Shown one piece after another: positions 36,548-44,441 of a stretch of 64,000 nucleotides of DNA (position 1 is the first letter of the stretch; each line of letters opens with the position of its first letter). The translations under genes were made by a program, and so were the position numbers. The notes below the pieces were generated by a model. That model was not told the DNA's origin. It saw nothing but the letters and a program-made list of their open reading frames with translations, and made no database searches. Origin of the DNA: Curtobacterium pusillum (GTDB lineage: Bacteria > Actinomycetota > Actinomycetes > Actinomycetales > Microbacteriaceae); assembly GCF_007673235.1 (NCBI RefSeq), contig NZ_VDZH01000003.1, positions 531,168 through 595,167 on the forward strand. The letters are read 5' to 3'.

Positions 36548-37924
36548 TCAGCCGATGCGGATCAGCTTCTTGTTGACGAACTCGTCGGCCCCCAGGGGGC
36601 CGAGCTCGCGGCCGAAGCCACTCGCCTTGACCCCGCCGAACGGGAGCTCCGGGCTGTCCGCCCCGACGATGTTCACGTAGACCATGCCGGCCTCGATCCG
36701 GTCCGCGACCCGGAGCGCCTGCTCGGCATCGGTCGTGAACAGGTACGAGCCGAGGCCGTACGGGGTGTCGTTCGCGATCGTGATCGCGGCGTCCTCGTCC
36801 TCGACGCGGTAGACGGCGGCGACCGGACCGAAGAACTCCTCGCGGTAGGCGTCGTTGTCGGGCGTGACGCCGGTCAGGACCGTCGGCGTGAACGCGTTGC
36901 CCTGGCGCTCGCCGCCAGTGGCGACGGTCGCACCCTGGGCGCGGGCGTTCTCCAGCTGCTCGGCGAGGCGGTCGGCGGCGGCCGGAGAGGACAGCGGGCC
37001 GAGCTCAGCGCCGGGGGTCGTCGGATCGGTCGGCGCGACCGCGGCCATCGCCTCGGTGAACTTCGCCAGGAAGTCGTCGTACAGGTGGTCGGCGACGAGG
37101 AAGCGCTTCGCGGCGTTGCAGACCTGGCCGTTGCCCTCGAGGCGGGTGGCCACGGCGGACTCGACCACGGCGTCGAGGTCGTCGGTCGAGAGCAGGATGA
37201 ACGGGTCCGAGCCGCCGAGCTCGAGCACGACCTTGGTCAGGTTCCGGCCGGCGATCTCGGCGACCGCGGCGCCGGCCCGGGCGGACCCGGTGAGTGAGAC
37301 GCCCTGGACGCGCGGGTCGGCGATGACGTCGGCTGCCTGGTCGTTCGTCGCGAAGACGTTCGTGTAGGCACCCTCGGGGAAGCCGGCGTCGTGGAAGATC
37401 CGCTCGATCGCCAGGGCCGACTCGGGGCACTGCGGGGCGTGCTTCAGCAGGACGGTGTTGCCGAGGAGCAGGTTCGGGCCGGCGAACCGGGCGATCTGGT
37501 ACGCGGGGAAGTTCCAGGGCATGATGCCGAGCAGCACGCCGATCGAGGACTTCCGGATGAACGCGGAGCCCTCGCTGCCCGGTGCGAGGGTGATGGGCTC
37601 GTCCGCCAGGAACTCCGACGCGTGGTCGGCGTAGTAGTCGTAGATGTCGGCGCAGAAGTCGACCTCGCCGACCGCCTGGTCGATCGGCTTCGCCATCTCG
37701 CGCACGATCGTCGTGGCGAGGTCGTCGCGACGCTCGCGGTACAGCTCGGCGACGCGGTGCAGGAGCGCCGCCCGGTCGGCGACGGTGCTGCGGTCGGCTC
37801 GGTGGGTCCGGTCGGCGGTGTCGATCGCCGCGCGGAGCTCGTCGTCGGTGATCGTGGGGAAGGTGGTGAGCACCTCGCCGGTCGTCGGGTCGGTGACGGC
37901 GTAGACGGTGGCGGTGTCGGTCAT
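36548..37924 (-). CDS. NAD(P)-dependent succinate-semialdehyde dehydrogenase
   Basis: A second semialdehyde dehydrogenase, 458 aa, of the shorter Sad/YneI-like type. Motifs are IMPWNFPAYQIARFAGPNLL, Glu235 in VVLELGGSDPF and Cys269 in GNGQVCNAAKRF. The C-terminus GGVKASGFGRELGPLGADEF is characteristic. The ATG overlaps the stop of the permease gene (ATGA), so the two form an operon downstream of the double TGTACA motif. It probably removes succinate semialdehyde from GABA breakdown, redundant with or alternative to gabD. Confidence 0.9.
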   Translation of the reverse strand: MTDTATVYAVTDPTTGEVLTTFPTITDDELRAAIDTADRTHRADRSTVADRAALLHRVAELYRERRDDLATTIVREMAKPIDQAVGEVDFCADIYDYYADHASEFLADEPITLAPGSEGSAFIRKSSIGVLLGIMPWNFPAYQIARFAGPNLLLGNTVLLKHAPQCPESALAIERIFHDAGFPEGAYTNVFATNDQAADVIADPRVQGVSLTGSARAGAAVAEIAGRNLTKVVLELGGSDPFILLSTDDLDAVVESAVATRLEGNGQVCNAAKRFLVADHLYDDFLAKFTEAMAAVAPTDPTTPGAELGPLSSPAAADRLAEQLENARAQGATVATGGERQGNAFTPTVLTGVTPDNDAYREEFFGPVAAVYRVEDEDAAITIANDTPYGLGSYLFTTDAEQALRVADRIEAGMVYVNIVGADSPELPFGGVKASGFGRELGPLGADEFVNKKLIRIG

Positions 37925-39348
37925 CGTGTCTCCTGTGCGTGCTGGTCGGTCAGCTGCTTGTTGACGCCCGTGACGGGCTGGTTCTCGTCGAAGCCCTTCG
38001 GCTGGATCCGGAACCCCTTCGTGATGACGAGCAGGTACACGAAGCCGATCGCGGCCCAGACCCCGCCGGCGATCAGCGCGTCGGCGTGCAGCTGAGACCA
38101 GAGAACACCGGTGAGCAGCATCGCGACGCCGGGCAGCACGATGTACGTGAAGCGGTCGCGGGCGGAGTGGCGTCGGCCCTCGCGCCAGGCGAAGTGCACG
38201 ATCACCGTCAGGTTGACGAACGTGAACGCGATGAGGGCGCCGAAGTTGATGTACGACGAGATCGTGTCGAGCGAGAACGTCATCGCGAGCAGCGTGACCG
38301 CACCGACGACGATCACGTTGAGGATCGGGGTCCTGGTGCGCGGGCTGACGTAGCCGAAGACCTTCTTCGGCAGCACGTTGTTGCGACCCATCACGAGCAG
38401 CATGCGGGCGACGCTCGCGTGCGAGGCGAGTCCGGACGCCAGGGCAGCGACGAACCCGGCGGCGACGAGGATCGCCTGGAAGACCTTGCCGCCGACCAGC
38501 AGGCCGATCTGGGGGAGCGGGTCGTCGGTGAACTCGCCGAAGGGGGCGTTCGTCGGGAACCGGAGCTGCGCGAAGTACGCCGAGACCAGGAAGATCAGGC
38601 CGCCGATGAGGACGGTCAGCAGGATGGCCTTCGGCATGATCCGGACGCTCTTCGCCTCCTCCGTGTACATCGTGACGGCGTCGAAGCCGATGAACGAGAA
38701 GCACACGACGGTCGCACCGGTCAGCAGGGCCGACATCGTGACGCCGTCGTGCACGAACGGCTCCGCGCTGACGATCGTGCCCGCACCGGCGCCGCGGACG
38801 AGCTCGATCACGGCGAAGACCACGAACGCGATCATCGCGAGGATCGCCCCGATGAGCAGCACCATGTTGAGGTTCGAGGTACCCCGCATGGACAGGCAGA
38901 TGACCGTCGTGACGAACAGCGTGTAGACCACCACCGTCACCCAGGCGGGCAATGCCGGGAACACCTGCTCGAGGTAGAGCCGGATGATGAGCGCGTTCAC
39001 CATCGGCAGCAGCAGGTAGTCGAGGAGCGAGGCCCAGCCGACCATGAAGCCGGCGTTCGGGTGGATCGACTCCCGCACGTACGTGTACGCGGACCCGGCC
39101 GCCGGGTAGACGCGGACCATCTTCCCGTAGCTGACCGCGGTGAGCAGCATGATGACGAGGGCGATGAGGTAGGCGCTCGGGACGGCACCGTCGGTCTGGC
39201 CGGACACGATGCCGAACGTGTCGAACACCACGGTCGGGGTCATGTACCCGAGGCCGAGTCCGACGATGGCCCAGAGGCCCAGGCTCCGCTTCAGTGAGCC
39301 GCCGCGCGCCGGTGTCGCCGGGGCGGTGACCGCGATGGGTGATGCCAT
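37921..39348 (-). CDS. APC-superfamily amino acid/polyamine permease
   Basis: The 475-aa transporter has about 12 membrane helices. APC-family features include an N-terminal GLWAIVGLGLGYMTPTVVFD, SYGKMVRVYPAAGSAYTYV and a central helix SFIGFDAVTMYTEEAK, which are typical of the amine/amino-acid group (PuuP, YeeF-like). ATG 39348 is chosen because upstream in-frame sequence is Arg/Pro-rich and non-membrane. Context among aguA/aguB, puo and two SSADH genes suggests uptake of putrescine, agmatine or GABA. The exact substrate is not readable from the sequence. Confidence 0.9.
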   Translation of the reverse strand: MASPIAVTAPATPARGGSLKRSLGLWAIVGLGLGYMTPTVVFDTFGIVSGQTDGAVPSAYLIALVIMLLTAVSYGKMVRVYPAAGSAYTYVRESIHPNAGFMVGWASLLDYLLLPMVNALIIRLYLEQVFPALPAWVTVVVYTLFVTTVICLSMRGTSNLNMVLLIGAILAMIAFVVFAVIELVRGAGAGTIVSAEPFVHDGVTMSALLTGATVVCFSFIGFDAVTMYTEEAKSVRIMPKAILLTVLIGGLIFLVSAYFAQLRFPTNAPFGEFTDDPLPQIGLLVGGKVFQAILVAAGFVAALASGLASHASVARMLLVMGRNNVLPKKVFGYVSPRTRTPILNVIVVGAVTLLAMTFSLDTISSYINFGALIAFTFVNLTVIVHFAWREGRRHSARDRFTYIVLPGVAMLLTGVLWSQLHADALIAGGVWAAIGFVYLLVITKGFRIQPKGFDENQPVTGVNKQLTDQHAQETR

Positions 39349-39438
39349 GTGCGTGGACTTCCCTGTCGTTCTCGGCCGGGCGACGGTGCCCGGTTCGGTT
39401 CGGAGCAACATACCGACGGTGCGTCGGACGGGGGACCT

Positions 39439-39482
39439 GCCGCGATGTACAGCACGTCGGTGATGCCTGTACACCGCGGCGA
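39439..39482. promoter_or_regulatory. Paired TGTACA motifs upstream of the permease gene
   Basis: TGTACA occurs at 39446-39451 and 39468-39473, 22 bases apart, about two helical turns. The flanks are mirrored: GCCGCGATGTACAG reads rightward at the first site and GCCGCGGTGTACAG reads leftward at the second, making one large inverted repeat. It lies between the aguA stop and the permease start, about 90 bases upstream. The same motif is in the pucR-gabT gap. Confidence 0.6.
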
Positions 39483-39487
39483 GTGCG

Positions 39488-40501
39488 CTACGCGGGCTGC
39501 TGCTGGGTGATGCAGTGCAGGCCGCCGCCGCGGGCGAACACCTCGCGTGCGTCGACCGTGCGGACCTCGCGGCCCGGGTAGACGTCGGCCAGGATGCCCC
39601 GAGCGCGGTCGTCGGCCGCCGGCTCGCCGAAGCCGCACGCGATGACGGCACCGTTCACGACGACGTGGTTGACGTAGTTCCAGTCCACCGGCCCGCCGTC
39701 GTCGGTCAGCGTCGCCGGCGCGGGGAGCTCGACGATCGTCGCGTCGGTGGCGTCCTCGATCGCCCGCCGGATGATCGGCATCACGAGGTGGTCGGGGTGG
39801 CCCGCGTCCGGCTGGGCGTGCAGCAGGATCGTGTCGGTCCGCGCGCCCGCGAACGTGGCGACCATGTCGACGTGCCCGCGGGTGCCGAGTCCGTCGTAGT
39901 CGCGCGTCAGCCCCCGGGGGAGCCAGATCACCTCGCTGGCCCCGATCGTGCGCGCGAGCTCCTGTTCGACCCGTGCCGGGTCGGCGTACGGGTTCCGCCG
40001 GGGATCGAGCTGGACCGTCTCGGTGACGAGGACGGTGCCCCGGCCGTCGACGTGGATCGCCCCGCCTTCGTTGACCAGGAGTGAGGGGACCCGTTGCACA
40101 CCGGCCGCCTCGGCGACGACCGCCGCGATCGCTGCGTCGCGTGTCCACGTCGCCCACGCGTTCGCACCCCAGCCGTTGAAGACCCAGTCGACCGCGGCGC
40201 GCGCGCCGGTCTCGTCGTCGACGACGAACGTCGGGCCGATGTCGCGCATCCAGAAGTCGTCGAGGGGTGCTTCGAGCACGTCGACGGCTCCGGCCAGCAG
40301 GCGGTCGGCGTCGGCGCGAGCGACCGGGTCGACCACGACGGTCACGGGTTGGTACTCGCTGACGGTGTTCGCGGTGGTCGCCCAGGCCCTGCGGGCCGCC
40401 TCGGCGCTCGCCGGGTCGTCGCCGAGGGTGGCTCCCGGGCGGGGGAACGCCATCCAGGTGCGTTCCTGCGGAGCCGTCTCCGCCGGCATCCGCCAGGTCA
40501 C
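39488..40501 (-). CDS. aguA: Agmatine deiminase
   Basis: The enzyme hydrolyses agmatine to N-carbamoylputrescine and ammonia. The 337-aa protein of the PAD/guanidine-modifying family has DDFWMRDIGPTFV, the NEGGAIHVDG loop, the GHVDM histidine segment and the active-site Cys330 in RGGGLHCITQQQPA. GTG 40501 overlaps the aguB stop by four bases (GTGA); ATG 40489 is the alternative. Its pairing with aguB is the standard two-step agmatine pathway. Confidence 0.94.
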   Translation of the reverse strand: MTWRMPAETAPQERTWMAFPRPGATLGDDPASAEAARRAWATTANTVSEYQPVTVVVDPVARADADRLLAGAVDVLEAPLDDFWMRDIGPTFVVDDETGARAAVDWVFNGWGANAWATWTRDAAIAAVVAEAAGVQRVPSLLVNEGGAIHVDGRGTVLVTETVQLDPRRNPYADPARVEQELARTIGASEVIWLPRGLTRDYDGLGTRGHVDMVATFAGARTDTILLHAQPDAGHPDHLVMPIIRRAIEDATDATIVELPAPATLTDDGGPVDWNYVNHVVVNGAVIACGFGEPAADDRARGILADVYPGREVRTVDAREVFARGGGLHCITQQQPA

Positions 40502-41499
40502 GAGTGCACCGCCCTGGAGGCACGGATCGCCTCGCGCGCGCCGTACCCGTCGCGCGCGGGGTCGATCTCCTGCACCAGGCCGTCGTACAGGTCGGGTCGC
40601 CGGGTCAGGTAGAAGGGGAAGAGCCGGAGCCACTCGACGCGGGCGTCGAGGTCGAGGTCCGCCACGAGCACGACGTCGGCGTCGCGCGGCGCCTCGACGA
40701 GCACCCGGCCGAACGGGTCCGAGATGAACGACGAGCCGTAGAAGGTGATGTCCCCCTCGTCGCCCCAGCGGTTCGGGACGACCATGAACTGGCCGGCGGT
40801 GATCCCGTTCGCGACGATGACCTGACGCCAGATCGGAGCGGTGTCGAAGTCAGGGAAGGACGGTTCGGAGCCGATCGCGGTCGGGTACGCGAGGACCTCG
40901 GACCCGGCGATGCCGTACGACCGCGCGACCTCCGGGAACCACTCGTCCCAGCACGTCGGCAGGCCGAGGCGGAAGCCCGCGGCGTCGTACACGGGGAAGG
41001 GATCGGCGTCGGTGCCCGGGCGGAAGTAGGTGTCCTCGTAGTAGCCGGCGCTGATCGGGATGTGCGTCTTGCGCGTCCGGCCGACGAGGGAGCCGTCCGG
41101 CGCGACGAGGACCGCGGTGTTGTAGCCGCGCGGGTCCTCCGGCTGGTCGTCCTCGTCGGGCCGCTCGTACAGCGAGGCGTGCACGAACACCCCGTGGCGC
41201 CGAGCCTGTTCCCGCGCGAACGTGATCGTCGGGCCGTCCGTGAGGGATTCCGCGTGCTCCTTCGGGACGCCGCTCGCGGGGGTGTCGCCCGGGTACCGGG
41301 ACAGTGTGAGTTCCGGCAGGAAGACGGCGGTGGCGCCGTTCGCGGCCGCGGTGGCGATGCCGTCGGCGAGGAGTCGGCGGTGTGCGGCGGGGTCGTCGAC
41401 CCAGTGGGCCTGCACGAGGGCGACCCGGGCGGATCGTCGGGGAGTGCCCGTGTCCTCGTGGAGGGGCGAGCGGAGCGGGGAGCCGGTGATGACGTCCAT
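40498..41499 (-). CDS. aguB: N-carbamoylputrescine amidase (nitrilase superfamily)
   Basis: The enzyme converts N-carbamoylputrescine to putrescine, CO2 and ammonia. The 333-aa protein has the nitrilase Glu-Lys-Cys triad: Glu63 in FLPELTLS, Lys144 in RTRKTHIPI and Cys183 in LPTCWDEWFPEVAR. The Cys motif closely matches the family's CWDQWFPE. Start ATG 41499 is preferred to an upstream ATG (41532) that overlaps a palindromic operator. The C-terminal codons coincide with a copy of the 13-base repeat (40513-40525). It is the first gene of the aguB-aguA operon. Confidence 0.92.
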   Translation of the reverse strand: MDVITGSPLRSPLHEDTGTPRRSARVALVQAHWVDDPAAHRRLLADGIATAAANGATAVFLPELTLSRYPGDTPASGVPKEHAESLTDGPTITFAREQARRHGVFVHASLYERPDEDDQPEDPRGYNTAVLVAPDGSLVGRTRKTHIPISAGYYEDTYFRPGTDADPFPVYDAAGFRLGLPTCWDEWFPEVARSYGIAGSEVLAYPTAIGSEPSFPDFDTAPIWRQVIVANGITAGQFMVVPNRWGDEGDITFYGSSFISDPFGRVLVEAPRDADVVLVADLDLDARVEWLRLFPFYLTRRPDLYDGLVQEIDPARDGYGAREAIRASRAVHS

Positions 41500-41508
41500 G
41501 ACGCCATT

Positions 41509-41526
41509 GTTGATCACATGATCAAC
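41509..41526. promoter_or_regulatory. Perfect palindromic operator GTTGATCACATGATCAAC
   Basis: Eight-base arms (GTTGATCA/TGATCAAC) with a two-base centre lie between the divergent aguB and araC-type genes, 10 bases from the aguB ATG. It is likely a repressor or activator site for this divergent pair. The short distance to aguB suggests repression or a leader transcript starting inside it. Confidence 0.65.
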
Positions 41527-41572
41527 GCACACAAGACCCAGTCGACGCCCGCTCCCTGCCTAGGATCGGAGC

Positions 41573-42370
41573 ATGGGCCGGACGCGGGAGGTGACCGCAC
41601 GCGGGACGTGGCGGCGTGCTCCCGGGCGTGAGGGAGCGCTCGTCGCGCGGTCGGCGATCCACGCCGAGTCCCAGGTGCTCGAGACGCCGGTCGAGTGGGA
41701 GCTGCACGAGCACGCCCTGCACGAACTGGTCTGGGTCCGTGGCGGCGCCCTGACCGCGCGGGTCGGCGAACGGTTGTTCACGGTTCCCGCCGGGTACGGC
41801 CTCTGGCTGCCCGCCGGGGTCCGCCACGGGGGTCGGCTCACCGCAGGGGTCGAGCTGTCGAGCGCGTTCTTCGCGCCGGACCGCTCCGTCACGGCGTTCC
41901 CCGAGGCGGTCGAGGTCACGATGTCCCCGGTGCTCGACTCCCTCCTGGTGCACCTCGCGCGCCCCGACCTCGAGCCAGCCGCTCGATCGCGTGCCGAAGG
42001 CGTGGTGTTCGACGTCCTCGAGCCGGCGGGGGAGCAGCTCGCGATCACGGTGCCGGATGATCCGCGCATCGCCCCGATCGTGCGCGCGATCATCGACGAC
42101 CCGGCGGACGATCGGGGGCTGGAGGAGTGGGCTGCCGTGGTCGGAGCCAGCGAGCGAACCGTGACGCGGGTGTTCCGCGACACGACCGGACTCGCCTTCG
42201 CCCGGTGGCGATCGACCGTGCGTGCACACCGCGCGATGTCGCTGCTGGCCGAGGGGTGGGAGGTGCAGGACGTCTCCGACGTGCTCGCGTACGCCCAGAC
42301 GAGCACCTTCATCGCCGCGTTCCGTCGGGTGACGGGCCGGACACCGGGGAGTTTCCGGACGCGGTCCTGA
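41573..42370 (+). CDS. AraC-family transcriptional regulator with cupin domain
   Basis: The 265-aa protein has an N-terminal cupin sensing domain (ELHEHALHELVWVRGGALTA, then VPAGYGLWLPAGVRHGG) and a C-terminal AraC helix-turn-helix (EEWAAVVGASERTVTRVFRD; VQDVSDVLAYAQTSTFIAAF, ending RRVTGRTPGSFR). It is divergent from aguB across a palindromic operator, and also precedes an iron importer transcribed the same way. Either target is possible: AraC-cupin regulators control both amine catabolism and siderophore uptake. The operator position slightly favours aguB-aguA or self-regulation. Confidence 0.88.
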   Translation: MGRTREVTARGTWRRAPGREGALVARSAIHAESQVLETPVEWELHEHALHELVWVRGGALTARVGERLFTVPAGYGLWLPAGVRHGGRLTAGVELSSAFFAPDRSVTAFPEAVEVTMSPVLDSLLVHLARPDLEPAARSRAEGVVFDVLEPAGEQLAITVPDDPRIAPIVRAIIDDPADDRGLEEWAAVVGASERTVTRVFRDTTGLAFARWRSTVRAHRAMSLLAEGWEVQDVSDVLAYAQTSTFIAAFRRVTGRTPGSFRTRS

Positions 42371-42450
42371 TCGACCGGTATGTCCGATCCGCCGTACCGG
42401 AGGTCCGGAAGGCGGCATTGTCGACACGCTGATCCAGGCTCTACTGTGCG

Positions 42451-42469
42451 TAAGGCAAGGCTGCCCTTA
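42451..42469. promoter_or_regulatory. DtxR/IdeR-type iron box
   Basis: TAAGGCAAGGCTGCCCTTA matches 13 of 19 positions of the iron-box consensus TTAGGTTAGGCTAACCTAA and keeps its palindromic core. It sits 33 bases upstream of the ABC ATPase ATG and directly before the whole importer operon. Iron-dependent repression by a DtxR/IdeR-type protein is inferred. Confidence 0.7.
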
Positions 42470-42501
42470 CCCACGTGGCTGGCCCCGAACCCCTCCCCAC
42501 C

Positions 42502-43383
42502 ATGCACCCAGTCCCCACGCGCGCCTCGGACGCGGCGCCGCCCGCGCTGCGCGGCGACCACCTGTCCCTCCGGTACGGCAGACACCCGGTGGTCCACGAC
42601 GTCTCGGTCCGGCTCGTCCCCGGACGCGTCACCGCGCTCGTCGGACCGAACGGCAGCGGGAAGTCGACACTCCTCCGCTCCCTCGCACGCCTGCACCCGA
42701 TCGACGACGGCAGGCTGACCCTCGGGGCCTCGGAACGATCGGCGACGCTCCTCAGCGCGAAGGACTTCGCCCGTGAGGTCACGCTCTTCGCCCAGTCCCG
42801 CCCGGCACCGCAGGGTCTGACCGTCCGGGAGATCGTCGCGTTCGGGCGGCACCCCTACCGCCGGGCGTTCGCCGGTACCTCTGCGGAGGACCGTCAGGCC
42901 GTCGAGCGGGCGATGTCGGCCACGGGCGTGGCCCCGATGGCGAGCCGTCCCGTCGGGGAGCTGTCGGGCGGCGAGATGCAGCGCGTCTGGCTGGCGACCT
43001 GTCTCGCGCAGGACACCCGGGTGGTCCTGCTGGACGAACCGACGAACCACCTCGACCTGCGCTACCAGGTCGAGACCCTCGACATCGTGCGAGACCTCGT
43101 CGAACAGCACGACGCGGCCGTGGGGATCGTCCTCCACGACCTCGACCACGCGGCCCGCGTGGCGGACGAGGTCCTCCTGCTCTCCGACGGTCGCATCCAC
43201 GCGTCCGGCGCCGCGGTCGACGTCCTGACCGCCCCGAACATCACCGCGGTCTACGACATCGACGTCGCGGTCGCGGTCGACCCCGACGGCGGCCACATCC
43301 GCATCGACCCGATCGGCCGCCACGCGGCCCGGACCAGCGCGGACCCCACCCGCATCGCCCCTTCCCGAGAGGACCCCTCATGA
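42502..43383 (+). CDS. Iron-siderophore ABC transporter ATP-binding protein
   Basis: This is a FepC/FecE-type ATPase that powers ferric-siderophore or heme import. Walker A GPNGSGKST, signature LSGGEMQR and Walker B VVLLDEPTNHLDLRYQ are intact. The start is uncertain. ATG 42502 (293 aa) leaves room for a promoter at the iron box, whereas GTG 42475 (302 aa) begins only six bases after the box. Neither start has a good ribosome-binding site. The stop overlaps the binding-protein gene (ATGA). The C-terminal region after about residue 230 includes VAVAVDPDGGHIRIDPIGR, typical of FecE-like proteins. Confidence 0.92.
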   Translation: MHPVPTRASDAAPPALRGDHLSLRYGRHPVVHDVSVRLVPGRVTALVGPNGSGKSTLLRSLARLHPIDDGRLTLGASERSATLLSAKDFAREVTLFAQSRPAPQGLTVREIVAFGRHPYRRAFAGTSAEDRQAVERAMSATGVAPMASRPVGELSGGEMQRVWLATCLAQDTRVVLLDEPTNHLDLRYQVETLDIVRDLVEQHDAAVGIVLHDLDHAARVADEVLLLSDGRIHASGAAVDVLTAPNITAVYDIDVAVAVDPDGGHIRIDPIGRHAARTSADPTRIAPSREDPS

Positions 43384-44441
43384 CCCGATCCCGCCGACTC
43401 CCCACCGCGGCGGCACTCGCCGCCGCAGCCGCCCTCGTGCTCACCGGCTGCGGCACGACCTCGGTCTCCGCCACCGATGCCGACGCACCAGCGGCGCCGA
43501 CCTCCGCCGGGTGCAAGGCGGACGCCACGAAGACCGCGACCGGGCCTGTCACGATCACGGACGGCGTCGGTCGGACGGTGGAGCTCGACGCGCCGGCGAA
43601 GCGCGTGGTCGTGCTGGAGTGGCAGCAGATCGAGGACACTCTGACCCTGTGCGTCACGCCCACCGCGGTCGCCGACCCCGAGGGCTACGGCACGTGGGTG
43701 AAGGCGGAGAAGCTCCCGGCGAGCGTGCAGAGCGCCGGGACGCGTGAGGAGCCCGACCTCGACGCCATCGCTGCGACGAAGCCCGACCTCGTCATCGTCG
43801 AGGCCTTCAAGAAGGACGACGAGAAGATCACGAAGCTCGAGAAGCGCGGAATCCCGGTGCTCGCGACGCTCGGTGCCGACACCTCGGACCCGATCGGCAA
43901 CATGAAGAAGGTGTTCACCACGATCGCGAAGGCGACCGGCCGGACGGACCGAGCCGACGAGGTGCTCGACCAGTTCGACGACCACCTGGCCTCGGCGAAG
44001 GCCGCGGTGCAGGACGCGGACCTGCCCACGAAGGAGTTCCTGTTCTTCGACGGCTGGATCGAGGGCGGCAACGTGGTGATCCGGCCCTACGGCAAGGGCG
44101 CACTGTTCACCGCACTCGGCGAGGAACTCGGCCTGCGGTCCGCCTGGACCGATGAGATCGACAAGGCCTACGGCAACGGTGGCGTCGACCCGGCGTACGG
44201 CCTCGGACAGACCGACATCGAGGGCCTCACGGCGGTCGGTTCCGCGAACCTCTTCTACGCGAACGACGAAGAAGCAGGCAGCTACGTCACCGAGCTCGAC
44301 AAGAGTTCCATCTGGACGTCCCTGCCGGCCGTCGAGGACGGTCGCGCGCACGCCTTCCCGGCCGGTACCTGGGGTGCCGGTGGGCCGCTCTCCAACGAGC
44401 AGGCAATCGACGCCTACGTCGACGCGATCACGGCGGGTTGA
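43380..44441 (+). CDS. Iron-siderophore ABC transporter substrate-binding lipoprotein
   Basis: The 353-aa protein has a lipoprotein signal peptide with lipobox LVLTGC (Cys24), followed by a Thr/Ala-rich linker. The periplasmic-binding-protein type III (FepB/FhuD) fold is suggested by ITDGVGRTVELDAPAKRVVV, PDLDAIAATKPDLVIVEAFK and the long central helix. It captures ferric siderophore outside the membrane and delivers it to the fused permease encoded next. It overlaps both neighbours by a few bases in the operon. Confidence 0.92.
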   Translation: MTRSRRLPTAAALAAAAALVLTGCGTTSVSATDADAPAAPTSAGCKADATKTATGPVTITDGVGRTVELDAPAKRVVVLEWQQIEDTLTLCVTPTAVADPEGYGTWVKAEKLPASVQSAGTREEPDLDAIAATKPDLVIVEAFKKDDEKITKLEKRGIPVLATLGADTSDPIGNMKKVFTTIAKATGRTDRADEVLDQFDDHLASAKAAVQDADLPTKEFLFFDGWIEGGNVVIRPYGKGALFTALGEELGLRSAWTDEIDKAYGNGGVDPAYGLGQTDIEGLTAVGSANLFYANDEEAGSYVTELDKSSIWTSLPAVEDGRAHAFPAGTWGAGGPLSNEQAIDAYVDAITAG

